A DNA stretch of 64,000 nt from Dugong dugon (taxonomy: Eukaryota; Chordata; Mammalia; Sirenia; Dugongidae): contig CM057462.1 in the NCBI GenBank assembly GCA_030035585.1, positions 118,849,234 through 118,913,233 of the forward strand, given 5' to 3'. The notes beneath the pieces were generated by a model that was given only the letters and a program-made list of their open reading frames with translations, made no database searches and was not told the origin of the DNA. Position 1 is the stretch's first letter. The number at the start of each line of letters is the position of its first letter. A program made the translations under genes and the position numbers. This document shows positions 1 through 10,605 of the stretch, one piece after another.

Positions 1-1555
1 TTTAAGGAGAAAAAGAAACATAATGAAGCCATTCTGAATTCCAAGGACTTTACTGTGAGACGGAAATTTCTCATAGTTCAGGGGCTTTTGAGAACAGTTT
101 GCTACTACTTTAAGTTTACAAATAAATTTCCTCATGACTAAACACAATGAGCTGATGTTTTTGCCTGACTAGTGTGGAAATTAGGTGAATAAAGTATTGT
201 CCTGTTGAGTCCAGCTGGCTGCAGATACACTTCCGAGGCATGAGGACGTGCATTTAGTAGCTAAATAGTAGACAAGTTGGTTGCTAAGCAGAATGCACTC
301 TGAGTTAGAGTCCCTTTGCTTTCTGATCTAAACTTTGGCTTGATCTAGGGCTGATAGTAATAATTCACTAAATGTCTGATTGTAGAGAAATGACCATATG
401 TTGTACTTAACAGATCAAAATTTGGTGACACTAGACTTCATTCCTTTTTAAAAAAAGGTAATGCTCAAAATACTGAATCCTTTACAGAAACATAACTGTC
501 TTTACGAAATGATAGCTTTACATGTTCTCCTTAGAAGAAATTTCTAAAAATCTACTGGCAAGTTAATGGCTGGCAGCATCTCCTTTAAGCAGTGGCCAGT
601 ATCTCCTTTAAATCTACCCCTTAGTAGCATGACTCAAAAATCTAAAATTATTTTCTTTTAATACAATCTAGTAGAGTGTCTTCCACTGAACATTTACGTG
701 AGTTAATCAAACTTTTGGAAGAAGATAATGGCCATAAAACTAAATAAAAATCTTTCCATTAAGTCAAGTTATCACAGACCTGTATATGGTAGTTTTCTTT
801 AATAACAAGGCAGTTTCTGGCACTGGATAGAGAAAAACATGCCTGATTATGCTTACAGTGACAGTGCCACTTAATCATAATAAGGAACAATAATGTCAAC
901 TTTAATATTTTTGATACAACAAAACCATGGAGCACCCTTCACTAATCTAAAGACCAGATGCCTAAAATCTCCAGGAAAAACACTTAAAAAAATTTGAATG
1001 CAAATGCAACAGCTACTAGTTTTAAATAAACAATTCTTCCAAAATGAAACAAGTTGCAATGTTCATTATCTGTGAAACTGGCATAGCACAGTTTACCATC
1101 AAGAGACTCAGAAGAAGCACGTTTCTCTTTTAGTAAGGAAAAACAAACAAAAATAATTTTGTTAATCTTAATACCTAATATGGTTTCTTTCTAAAAATAT
1201 TTGTTTTTCCATATTAAGTTACAGAGACATAATGGATCACTGACTTATCATCTTGTGAAACTGTAAATCATACTTGACCATCTCAATCACTGCATGGGTA
1301 ATTTCAAGAACCGTTCACCTTTATTAACATTCAGCAGACCCTAAATACTTTCAGAAAGTACTTAACTTTCCAAACACAAAGAGAGGAAAGCCCTTAGAAA
1401 TTATTTTATTTGTTGTACTTAACTAGTTGTGGTTATAATGAAGTCCTTTATTACTACAGAGAGAGAGAGAGAGAGAGAGAAACGCACACGCATATATAAT
1501 TATGACTAATTTTTTTTTCTACATTTGGCTTTAGTTCAAAAGGGAAATTTGAAAA
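1..1555. other. AT-rich stretch, no gene or repeat recognised
   Basis: I see no open reading frame of note and no recognisable interspersed repeat on either strand, apart from a GA microsatellite at 1459-1480. If ZNHIT6 continues to the left, this is intron or possibly 3' UTR of that gene. I looked for its last coding exons here on the minus strand and did not find them. Confidence 0.4.
1459..1480. repeat. (GA)n microsatellite
   Basis: About eleven GA units, followed by a short CA/TA-rich tail. Confidence 0.9.
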
Positions 1556-1559
1556 GTAC

Positions 1560-2100
1560 ATGTTTACTTTTAATAATTGTGATCTTGAATTATTTCAAAA
1601 AACAAAGTAAAAGAGAATAATATAAACAACACTCATGAATTCACATTTAGGTTTAACAAACTAACATGATGTATTTGCTTGGGATGCTTTTTTTTTTCTT
1701 GTAAGAAGTAAAAGGTTATAAATATGGTTGATGATCAACTTGATCAACTTGATTCAACTTCCTTCCTATCACCATCAGAAGTAACTACTATCCTGAAGTT
1801 GGCTATGTATTCTTGTTAATACATTATATATATATATGTACACACACATACATATCTATAAACAATATAGTATTGTGTTAACATTTATTTAAATGGTATC
1901 GTACTAAAAATATCCTATGTCTTACTTCTACCTTCACACTATGTTTCAGAGATTTATTTATGATACATATAGATTTAGTCCATTAATTTTAATTGCTGTT
2001 TAGTATTCCATTGTGTGAACAAAGCCAAATGATAACCATTCTTAACTAACAAACATTATGACTGCTTCTAGTTTTTTAGCATTTGTTCTTCCACATTATA
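1560..2100 (-). mobile_element. Old LINE-1 3' relic
   Basis: The stretch near 2005-2018, read on the minus strand, gives the L1 ORF2 C-terminal motif HTMEYY in decayed form ('cacaatggaata'). The surrounding text has the layout of an L1 ORF2 end. It is very diverged, with no open frame. Confidence 0.45.
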
Positions 2101-2102
2101 GT

Positions 2103-2135
2103 TGTTGTTAGCTGCCGTCAAGTCGATTCCAAAAA
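2103..2135 (-). repeat. RTE/SINE 3'-end fragment
   Basis: 'gttgttgttagctgccgtca' followed by 'agtcgattcc' is the reverse complement of the shared RTE/AfroSINE 3' end. Only about 33 bases remain. Confidence 0.55.
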
Positions 2136-2165
2136 AGAATACATGTGGAAAGCTATTCTTTACCT

Positions 2166-2362
2166 CCACTGGTACAAATAATTAAGTGCTCAACTACTAG
2201 CTGAAAGGTTGGTGGTTCGAACTCACCCAGAGGCACCTCAGAAGACAGGCCTGGTGATGTTTCCAAAAGGTCACACCCTGAAAACCCTATGGAGTAATTC
2301 TACTCTGAACATATGGGGTCGTTATGAATTGGAACTGACTCAACAGCAAATAACAACAACTG
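2166..2362 (+). mobile_element. tRNA-derived SINE (AfroSINE-like), diverged
   Basis: The B-box-like 'ggttcgaactcac', the body 'aaaccctatgga' and the 3' part 'ggaactgactcaacagca' with an (AAC) tail are all present in order. It belongs to a longer subfamily with 'cccagaggc' after the B box. Confidence 0.8.
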
Positions 2363-2364
2363 GT

Positions 2365-2898
2365 ACATAGTGCTAAAAGTTAATTTTACTGAAAAACTGC
2401 CTGTACTTATTTCACTCTTTGTGGTATAAGATGCATTTTGAGAACAGCAATTCAGAGTGTAAATGGTTTAAGTGAGAGTGGGCAAATACAGATTGAATAG
2501 TATTGTATAAAGAATTCCTGAAATGGGTGAGCTAATTATCTCTAAAGAAGTTTCCAATCTTTTAGCATTCCTGAAATTCATGTAAATCCTGTCATGGGTG
2601 ATCAAATCTCTTCCAAAGACTCAAAGAATTAAGTTTGTTTCCTGTTTTTCATAATTATATATAGTGATATGTCAAGGAAAGATTAAAAAACAGTATGTCC
2701 CATTAAACAAACACATACACACACACTGAAATTCCAACACTATTACTTGTGGGTGGTGGGACTGAGTAATTTTTTATCTTTTTTGTTTGTAAGTTTCTTA
2801 AAAGAACATATTTTGTAAAGGCAAAAAAAGAAAGTTAATATCTCAGTGAGTATCTTTGTGTACATATATCACTTTCTGTATTTTAGATTATTTTCTAA
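2365..2898. other. No gene; unassigned AT-rich sequence
   Basis: Nothing recognisable on either strand. There are short A/T and CA runs only. Confidence 0.35.
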
Positions 2899-2899
2899 G

Positions 2900-3062
2900 G
2901 ACCCACCAGCCGCTCCCCGGGAGAAAGATGTAGCAGTCTACTTCCATAAGGACGACAGCCTTGGCATCTAGAGTATATGGGGCAGTTCTACCCTGTCTTA
3001 TAGGGTCGCTATGAATTGCAAGCGATTTGATGGCAACAGGTTTCGTTTGGTTTGGTTTAGAA
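2900..3062 (+). mobile_element. 5'-truncated AfroSINE-like SINE
   Basis: It starts inside the element at 'acccaccagccgctcc', continues with 'gagaaagatgtagcagtcta' and 'tatagggtcgctatgaattg', and ends in the G/T-rich tail. The tRNA-like head is missing. Confidence 0.85.
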
Positions 3063-3069
3063 TCATTAG

Positions 3070-3152
3070 GAAACGACAGGGTTTCTCAACCTCAGCATTA
3101 CTGGGCTGTCCTGCACATTGCAGGCTGTTCAGCAGCACCCAGGCCTCCAACT
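3070..3152 (-). mobile_element. MER20-like hAT fragment
   Basis: 'gggtttctcaacctcagca' and 'gggctgtcctgcacattgca' match the end of the nonautonomous hAT element MER20 as I remember it, in reverse orientation. It is truncated. Confidence 0.6.
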
Positions 3153-3362
3153 ATAATAATGTCATCATGTTCTTGGCCTATTTATCAAAATTCTCGAGAA
3201 TGAAAATACTGTACCTAAAATACTCCAGTTAACTTAGGCACCTCAAGTTGATAATAGACTACGAAGTATTGGTGGCAATCATTAATCTTAATGTTCCCTC
3301 TGGACAACTCGATAAAGTAACAGAAACAGTGACCCAAGGGCAGATTAACACACGGGCTTACC

Positions 3363-3457
3363 TGTGCTTACTTACTAATCTGTAGTGCACAATTTCACCT
3401 GTTTTTCACTGCATCAAAGATGTGAAATTGTGCACTACAGATTAGTAAGTAAACACA
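3363..3457. repeat. Near-perfect 36-bp inverted repeat (hairpin)
   Basis: Bases 3363-3398 are the reverse complement of 3422-3457 with a single mismatch, separated by a 23-base loop. The folded unit is 95 nt, within the size range of a microRNA precursor or of a small palindromic MITE. There is no ORF inside it. On the minus strand it would be part of the ZNHIT6 primary transcript if the gene extends this far left. Confidence 0.9.
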
Positions 3458-4027
3458 ATTAAGCCCATTTGTACCTTGCTTATTAGGTAATCCATCCCTG
3501 CACTGACTTCCTCTGAGTCCTATGAAACCAAAAAAACCATTCAAGCATAGCGAAGCTTCTCTCCCCTTCCTCCAAATGTATATTTCTCAACAGAAGCAGT
3601 ATCATCCCAAGGAGGTAAAAACTGGCTCTTGGAAAAGCAAAAAAAATCCTAGTTATTAGAATGGTTTGTGGTCCTCCAAAGGGCCACTGTACATAAAAAG
3701 ATACAGAGTATATATATGCTATCAAAATATCAGGGGAGGGGGGAGATTATAGAAAAAAATGTCTACCTAGGTTCCGGGGGTGGGAGGGAAGGGAAAATGA
3801 AGGGAGTGTGTGTCAGTGATAATGAAAAGAAAAAAAAGTCCAGAAACACACTGGGAACTGAGATAGATGGTACACATATTAAACGATCAAAAATAAATAT
3901 ACTTTACGTCGGTGAGTTAATATGGGGTACTTATTTATCAACGCTTGCTTACTAGAAACTGTTAAGGATCATTTTCTACCATATTTTCATTCTATGGTAT
4001 ATGGGGGGACTGGTTCTATACCTGTAA
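3458..4027. other. No gene; purine-rich unassigned sequence
   Basis: Contains G/A-rich runs near 3730-3840. The open frames here are short, overlap on both strands, and show no domain. Confidence 0.35.
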
Positions 4028-4228
4028 ACCAAACCAAACCCACTGCTGTCAAGTCAATTCCAACTCACAGCGACCCTAGACAGAGAACTACACCATAGGG
4101 ATTCCAAGGAGGTAATCATTATGGAAGCAGACTGCCACATCTTTCTCCCATGGGATGCCTGATGGGTCTGAACTGCCGACCTTTTGGTTAGCAGCTGAGT
4201 GCTTAATCACTGCACCACCAGGGCTCCT
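4028..4228 (-). mobile_element. AfroSINE-like SINE
   Basis: Reverse orientation: it opens with 'aaaccaaaccaaaccca' (tail), passes 'cagcgaccctagacagag', and closes with 'ccttttggttagcagctgag' and 'gcaccaccagggctcc' (tRNA-like head). It is nearly full length. Confidence 0.92.
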
Positions 4229-4369
4229 CTTCAATACCCATATACTCAATTATTCTTTTGACTTCATGACTTAAAATTGCCAATTCTCATCTCTAGAGTG
4301 CTATCATAATTCCAAGGAAGAAGATACAAATCAGAAGTCATCAGCTCCTTTTAAATGGCATTGCTCTTT

Positions 4370-4990
4370 TGATACAGTAAGATGTTCAAACTCATTTATA
4401 ACCAATGAAATGTAATTAAAAATGGAATATTTTTACTTATCAGATTGGAAAGAAAGTTTTAAATTGAAAATGCTAGGCACCTATGGGGAAATGGACACTC
4501 TCCATTGTTGACAGGAGTATAAACTGGTGCAAGCTTCTGGTAGTTCAATTTCACAGAAGCTAAAAACAAAAATTCATAATCGAAAAAGCACATTATTTTT
4601 GCCTCAGTAGTTTAATTTCCAGGAATTTATTCCAAGAAAATAACTGGGCAAGTAACATGATATTTGTATAAAATGTCCACTATACCACTTCCTATAAAAG
4701 AAAAAAATTAGTAACAACCTAAATGTACACCATCAAAAAACTGATTAAATAAATCAGTCAATGTTAAGTAGTCATAAAAAATGAGGTAGAATTATAAACA
4801 CGGATAGAGAAAAATGTATGTGTTGAATGATTGCATTTATATTTAAAATATGGATTTACACATGTATTTACAAGTCTGAATGACACAAGCCAAATTTTTA
4901 ACTGCTACTTCTTGATATTATGAAAAGTCTTATATCTTATTTCTATATATGTCTGTAATAAATAAATTTCTTACATAATTATTTCTTTAC
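4370..4990 (+). mobile_element. Old LINE-1 ORF2 3' relic
   Basis: Phrases such as 'ggaatttattccaagaaaat' and 'tgttgacaggagtataaact' are typical of the 3' end of L1 ORF2 in mammals. Many stops and indels; nonfunctional. Confidence 0.7.
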
Positions 4991-4999
4991 AATCGGTAA

Positions 5000-5588
5000 A
5001 GTCAAAGATGTTTTAATGGGAGAAGTGCAGGATAGTAGGGATAGAAAGGACAGGAATAATTTTATCATTCTTTTTAGACTTAAAAAGATTTCATTATTGG
5101 AATTATTCATTTAAGATGTCTATTTTTATCTCAGATATTATTACCCAATCAGAATTAGGGTTACTTACCTCATCATTCTGACAGCCTCAAAGCTATCTTC
5201 CTCAACAAATATGCCACAACTAAGAGTTACATATGGAGGCTGAATTTTAAGAACTAAGATTCCTACAAAGTTTAAAGGAACTTGAATAGGCCTGTTCTTA
5301 ACAAAACAACAACAACAACAACAAAAACACCAATTCTCTTTCCACCCCACCACTGACCAAACATTTACTCAAAGATCATGCTTGAGGTCTTGTTAGGCAT
5401 TAGGGATGCAGAGTCTGAAAGAGGACCAGCCAAGGCAAACTTTTTTTTTAGGGTAGCAAGTCAACCACCAACCCGGTGCTGCATTTTTCCTTCTTTATGA
5501 GAGGAGCAGAGTTTTCATACGAAAGCACCCTGTTTTTTATTGATATTGTATGCAGCAAGAATGCTCAATATACTGTAATGCCCAGAAG
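5000..5588. other. Unassigned; contains an exon-like segment
   Basis: No recognised repeat apart from a short (AAC)n at about 5305-5322. On the minus strand, 5169-5262 is open and is bounded by 'tttgtag' and 'GAG|gtaagt', which resembles an exon. The translated piece shows no family I know. Confidence 0.3.
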
Positions 5589-5589
5589 T

Positions 5590-5815
5590 AGGACAGGAAG
5601 ACTCTGGGTTTGATTCCCACTCTTAAAACACATTACTTACAAGACCTTGAGCAAGAGATTTAACTTCTCTGTATCTCAGGTTATCTCACAGTAATATGGG
5701 AATAACAATTGTATTTATACTATAGGATTCAATGAGTAAACACACATCAAGCGCTTAGAACATACCCACTGAAAAATGTTAGCCACTGTTGTTATTATCA
5801 TTATTGTAACTCTAC
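5590..5815 (+). mobile_element. MIR SINE
   Basis: The MIR core is visible: 'gagcaagagatttaacttct', then 'ctgtatctcag', then 'gggaataacaattgta', in the expected order and spacing. Confidence 0.75.
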
Positions 5816-5829
5816 ATGCAATTCAATGC

Positions 5830-6320
5830 CCTGAATTATGTTGTTTAGAAAGCAAATATTGACAATATTTTTGAGAATATTCCACATAAGTTCATAATCA
5901 AACTCTATTTTCATTTAACTTAGTATTTAGTGGCTGCAGAAGAGGCTAGATACATAGATTAATACTAGATTGTAAAGGGCCCTCCTTGCTTTGCTAAAAA
6001 GTACAGATTTTACCCCGTAGTTAATGCAGCAACAAAAAGGTTTTTAAAGAAAAGTCAAATGAAAGGCTTAGAGGGAGAGGCCATCATCCCACCACTTAAC
6101 TCTCCTAATAAGTGTTTTTATTGTACATTCAGGACATTAACTTCTCAGCTCTTGTTTGCAGTTATTAAGAGATGTATTTCCTACTACTCTTGAGAATCAC
6201 ATGGGCGTATCATATCAGTTCTAAACATGCCTGCTGTTTTAACCTATGATTTTTAAGTACAGGTGACTCCATGAGATAAGCAAAAGCTAGTTTTTCCACA
6301 TGTCTCATCTTCAGAATACT
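5830..6320. other. No gene or clear repeat
   Basis: AT-rich single-copy-looking sequence. No open frame above background. Confidence 0.35.
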
Positions 6321-6323
6321 ATA

Positions 6324-6511
6324 AACCCAATGCTGTCGAGTCGATTCTGATTCATAGAGACCCTAGAGGACAGAGGAGAACTGTTCCAGATGGTTTCCAA
6401 GGCTGTACTCTTTATGGAAGCAGACTGCCACATCTTTCTCCCCCAGAGCAGCCAGTGGGTTCAAATTGCCAACCTTTGGTTAGCATCCAAGCACTTAATC
6501 ACTGCGCCACT
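6324..6511 (-). mobile_element. AfroSINE-like SINE
   Basis: Reverse copy from 'aaacccaatgctgtcgagtc' through 'agactgccacatctttctc' to 'cacttaatcactgcgccact'. Confidence 0.9.
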
Positions 6512-6527
6512 TATTAAATTACCAAAG

Positions 6528-6588
6528 TCGATAGGGTCGCTATGAGTCAGAATTGACTTGATGGCAATGGGTTTTTTTTTTTTTTTAC
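6528..6588 (+). mobile_element. SINE 3'-end fragment
   Basis: 'gatagggtcgctatgagtca' and 'gacttgatggcaatggg', then a T-rich tail, in the plus orientation. It faces the reverse copy just upstream. Confidence 0.8.
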
Positions 6589-6644
6589 AGGTTATGAAAA
6601 TTACCAGTAGATCTTTTTCCCAAAGAGCATCAACCAATAGCAAT

Positions 6645-6838
6645 AGTAGTAACAGTATTGTTCTAAATGCTTTACACGTATTAATTCATTTACTCCTCAT
6701 AACTCTATGAGGTAAATATCACTACTACTCCATTTTACAGATGAGAACACTGAGGAAGAGAAAAAAAAAAGTCACACCCCTCAAGGTCCTTATTCAGCTG
6801 GAAAGTGGCACAGCTGGGATTTAAACCCAGGCAATATA
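6645..6838 (-). mobile_element. MIR SINE
   Basis: 'ccattttacagatgagaaca' and 'gggatttaaacccaggc' are diagnostic of MIR in reverse orientation. The next SINE starts right after it. Confidence 0.8.
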
Positions 6839-6841
6839 ACT

Positions 6842-7030
6842 CTGGAGTCCCAGGGTGGTGCAAATAGTTAACCTGCTTGGCTGCTAACCAAAAGGTTGGA
6901 GATTCAAATCCACCTAGAGGTGCTTCGAAAGAAAATTCAGACATTTCCAAAGTATCAGCCACTGAGAACCCTATGGAGCACAGTTCTACGCTGACACACG
7001 TGAGGTCATCAGTGTTGAATTTTTGGTCTC
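6842..7030 (+). mobile_element. AfroSINE-like SINE, long subfamily
   Basis: Head 'ggtggtgcaaatagttaac', then 'gctgctaaccaaaaggttgg', then 'ccctatggagcacagttcta' and 'acacacgtgaggtc'. The 3' end is decayed. Confidence 0.85.
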
Positions 7031-7600
7031 CTCTTCAGTAACACCAGGGGAGAAGCATTTCTTCTGGTTATTCAGGGTAACCCAAACTGTTACCAGCTGC
7101 ATCCTATGACCATGAGGATTAAACTGACACCACAGAAGAATGGAAAATCAGAAATAAACTGGATTCCTAAAGACATCATTGAGCCACTATAACTATTAAC
7201 TCAAAAGCCCATCCTATCTCTGAACACGTAGTTATGAGAGTCAGTATTTTCTTTTATCGCTCAAACCAGTCTGAACTGATACAAGGGAGAAAAGTTTTCT
7301 TCTTTCACTAATAAGCAATAGAAAAGCAAAGGAAACTAATCTCTAAATTATTAACTGCTATGAGATTTGGAAGCAGCAAATAATACCTGAAGGAATTTCA
7401 GGAAAAAAGCATTTTGTTCCACTGTCAACTATAAAATCTGATTTTAATTTAAATTTTAAAGGAAATTTACCAAATTTTGAAACCCTTCAAGGAAAAAACA
7501 AATATAAAAAATATTTAAATAATCCTCTACTCACAGTCATTTCATCTGTTGAAGGATACTTCAAGGTCAAAATTGGAAGTTTTCTCAAAAATAAATACAA
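7031..7600. other. No gene or clear repeat
   Basis: I see nothing recognisable. A GT-type donor-like site occurs on the minus strand near 7533, but there is no supported exon. Confidence 0.3.
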
Positions 7601-7601
7601 C

Positions 7602-7771
7602 TACTCCTCATAGCACAGTGGTTAAGGGATCGGCTGCTAACCAAAAGCTCAGCAGTTTGAATCTAGCAGCTGCTCCTTGGAAACCCTATGGGGCAGTTCT
7701 ACTCTGTCCTATAGGGTCGCTATGAGTTGGAATAGACTCGACGGCAACAGGTTTGGTTTTTTTGGTTTATT
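7602..7771 (+). mobile_element. AfroSINE-like SINE
   Basis: 'agcacagtggttaaggga', 'gctgctaaccaaaagctcag', 'tatagggtcgctatgagttg' and the G/T tail are complete and in order. Confidence 0.93.
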
Positions 7772-8139
7772 CCTTGTAAAATCCATCTATTTTGTTAGGA
7801 CTAGTACTGTGATAATTGTTCCTGGAAGAGCGAATACAAAGGATCTTTTAGTTACTCATTATGGATTAAAATAATTTGAATTGAGGAGAATGAAAACCAT
7901 AATTTTATATTTCACAATATTATGAATATACTTGGAAAAGTTCCAGTTACATATTATATTTTACACTTTTAAAAATCAGTGCCACCACATGATGATAATA
8001 ATAGGAAACAAGGTAACTATGTGATACTGGCTGTAGTAGGGCAGTATATTAAGAAAATGGATGTAGTAGATGAAGACTGACATTAAAATGTACATCTTTC
8101 ATCAAATAATTGATAAATGTTAGAGTACTTAATATAGCT
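7772..8139. other. No gene or clear repeat
   Basis: AT-rich. Nothing recognised. Confidence 0.35.
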
Positions 8140-8345
8140 GTTCTCAAATGGGGGTAGTGCTAACCCTGGGGAGAAGGACATTTGGAAATGTCTGGGCAGT
8201 TCTGACTATTCCAAGACTGGGGAGGACTTGAGGCATTGAGTGAGGGGCCAGGAATGCTAACCTTCCTGTAATGCATAGGGAAGTCCTACACAACAAAAAC
8301 TTGCCCAGATCAACATGCCAACAGAGCCCCTACTAAGAAACACTA
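8140..8345 (+). mobile_element. MER20-like hAT element
   Basis: 'ggacatttggaaatgtctgg', 'ggccaggaatgctaa' and 'taagaaacac' follow the order of MER20, a short nonautonomous hAT element. Both ends are approximate. Confidence 0.7.
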
Positions 8346-8679
8346 GAATGTAGAAAGAACACCAGATGTATGCATAGAAAAAAATGAATGGCAGCACTAA
8401 ATGCCAGCATCTGTTTCATATTAACTGTGGAGAAAATGTGTACTCTAGGAACTCAGGAGGAGGAGAAATAACAGAAGAGATGAGCTACCAAGTGTACTTT
8501 TATGGATGACTAAGAAATATGGAAATGTTTAAGAACAGTGACCAGCCTGGGTACATTTAGTTGAATACATTAGGAAATCAGGTTGGGACAAATTATGAAG
8601 ATCCATACTCAGTAAGGATCCCTCGTAGGAACAGGAAGATTTTTCTGCTCACAGTATGACTCCACCCAAATTCCGTGGC

Positions 8680-8940
8680 ATGGCACATAAGGCCCTACAA
8701 GGCCCAGCCCCAGTCAGCCTCTCCAGCTTCATCCCTTGTCACTCGCCAAGTCCCACTCTAGTTTTTAGGCATATCAAACTATTTACAATGCCCTAAATTT
8801 ACCACTGTATGCTTTTGCATCTAATATTTTCACCATCAGATCATCCTTTCCCTCTGGAGGAAAATTCCTCCTTGTCCTTCAAAAATTTGCTCAAATTCTC
8901 TCTTCTCTGGGAGGTCTTTCCCATCCCCCACTCCCAAAGA
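8680..8940 (+). mobile_element. L2 LINE 3' fragment
   Basis: 'ggccctacaaggcccagccc', 'tctccagcttcatccc' and 'tgggaggtctttcccatcc' match the L2 ORF end, diverged. A younger SINE follows. Confidence 0.65.
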
Positions 8941-8959
8941 GTAATATTCCCCCAAGGCT

Positions 8960-9127
8960 GGAGCCCTGGTGGTGCAGTGGTTAAGAGCTCAGCTGCTAAC
9001 CAAAAGGTGGGCAGTTCAAATCCACTAGCCGCTCCCTGGAACCCTGTGGGGCAGTTCTACTCTGTCCTATAGGGTCACTATGTGTCGGAACTGACTTGAC
9101 GGCACTGGGTTTGGTTTGGTTTTGGTT
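8960..9127 (+). mobile_element. AfroSINE-like SINE, near consensus
   Basis: A box in 'tggtggtgcagtggttaag', B-box region 'cagttcaaatccac', then 'tatagggtcactatgtgtcg' and the 'ggtttggtttggttttgg' tail. One of the best-kept copies. Confidence 0.95.
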
Positions 9128-9355
9128 AAGGATGGGGCAGTGAGCCCTCCTTTGGGCTCCCACAGCACCCATGTGTATTCCACCACGACACTGACTATAT
9201 ACCACACTGTAAGAGTTTGCCCACTGTCTTTCCACTCACTGTGAACTACTAAAGAACAAGGGGCAGTGACTTAATGGCACACAGGCCAGTGGTTTTCAGG
9301 TAAACATCAGAATTATCTGGTGCTCTTTAAAAGTAAAGATGCCCAGGCTCTACCT

Positions 9356-9538
9356 TGTTGTTTGCCACTGAGTTGATTCCAACTCATAGGGACCCTATAT
9401 GACAGAGGAGAACTGCCCCCATAGGACTTCCTAGAGCAGATTGCCAGGTCTTTTCTCCTGTGGAGCCGCTGGTGGGTTCTAACCACCGACCTTTCAGTTA
9501 GCAGTTGAGCACTTAACCATTGTGCCTACAGGGTTCCT
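9356..9538 (-). mobile_element. AfroSINE-like SINE
   Basis: Reverse copy from 'ttgttgtttgccactgagtt' to 'cctacagggttcc', with 'agattgccaggtcttttc' in the middle. Confidence 0.9.
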
Positions 9539-9567
9539 TAGTTCTATCTTAGGCCCAAGGAATTAGT

Positions 9568-9757
9568 AACTGGGGCCCTGGTTGCACAGTGGTTAAAGCA
9601 ATCGACTGCTAACTAAAAGGTCGGCAGTTTAAAACCACCAGCGGCTCTGTGGTAGAAAGATGTGGCAGTCTGCTTCTGTAGAGATCTACAGTCCTGAAAA
9701 CGCTATGGGGTTGTTGAATTGGAATTGACTCAATAGCAGTGGGTGTGGTTTTGGGTA
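9568..9757 (+). mobile_element. AfroSINE-like SINE
   Basis: Starts at 'ctggggccctggttgcacag'. Contains the insert 'agaaagatgtggcagtctgc' and ends 'gactcaatagcagtgggtgt'. Part of the 3' body is deleted. Confidence 0.88.
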
Positions 9758-9839
9758 TTTTGTTGGTCAGGTCCAGGTAACTGAATATTGAAATCACCCC
9801 CACAATTAATTAATTTTGTTGTTGTTTAGCAACATAGCT

Positions 9840-10605
9840 TTTTTTTTTTTTTTTTTTAAATATATTTTACTGAGTTTTTGGTTAAAGTTTACACAGCAAG
9901 TTAGGCTCCCATTTGACAATTTCCATACAAATTGTTCAGTAACTTTAGTTACATTAATCACAACGTGTCAACAGTCTTTTTAACTGTGTTCTGTTTGCTC
10001 CATTTCCAGACCTCTAGTTTCCCTGCCTCTTCTCATCTTTGCTTCTGAGTAACTGTTGACCCTTCTGTCTCATACAGATGGTTTTTAAGTAGAGCACTGA
10101 TCTTACAGATAATATCCTCTATGTGTGACACTCTGCTATTTTGCTAAAAGGTGATCTCAGGGGATAGGCTTGATTCTAAGGTTTAAAGACTGTTTCAGGG
10201 AATCTTCTGTTCTCTACTGTTCCAGATTGTCCAGCCTGTTTTGTCTCTTTTTTAAAAAAGAATCTGAGTTCTGCTCCACATTTTTCTCTCATTCTATCTG
10301 GAACCATCTATTGTGACCCAGTCAGAACAGTCAGTAGTGGTAGTCGTACACTCTAGTTCTGCTCTCAGTGTATGTGAAGTCGTCGCTGGTGAAGACCTGT
10401 TTCTTCTCTGAACTTTTGGTTACCTTCTTACTGTTTTCTTCCTGGCAAGTAGAGACCAGCAGTTGTATCTTAGATGGCTGCTTGCAAGCTTTTAAGACCC
10501 CAGACGATACTCACTTCACTAGCATGCAGATCATGACTAATGTGAACAAAGTTATGCCAAATGACAGCGTTGACCCATGAGACTATGGTCCTAAGCTTTC
10601 AAACC
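9840..10605 (-). mobile_element. L1-A 3' UTR
   Basis: Poly-T, then text that recurs at 16840, 39010 and 57640 (for example 'cttttaagaccccaga' near its far end), so it is the common L1 3' UTR of this genome. Read on the minus strand it follows ORF2. Confidence 0.8.

Noticed and set aside
8809..9072. 87-codon plus-strand ORF
   Set aside because: It is an L2 fragment running into a SINE; no protein-like content of its own.
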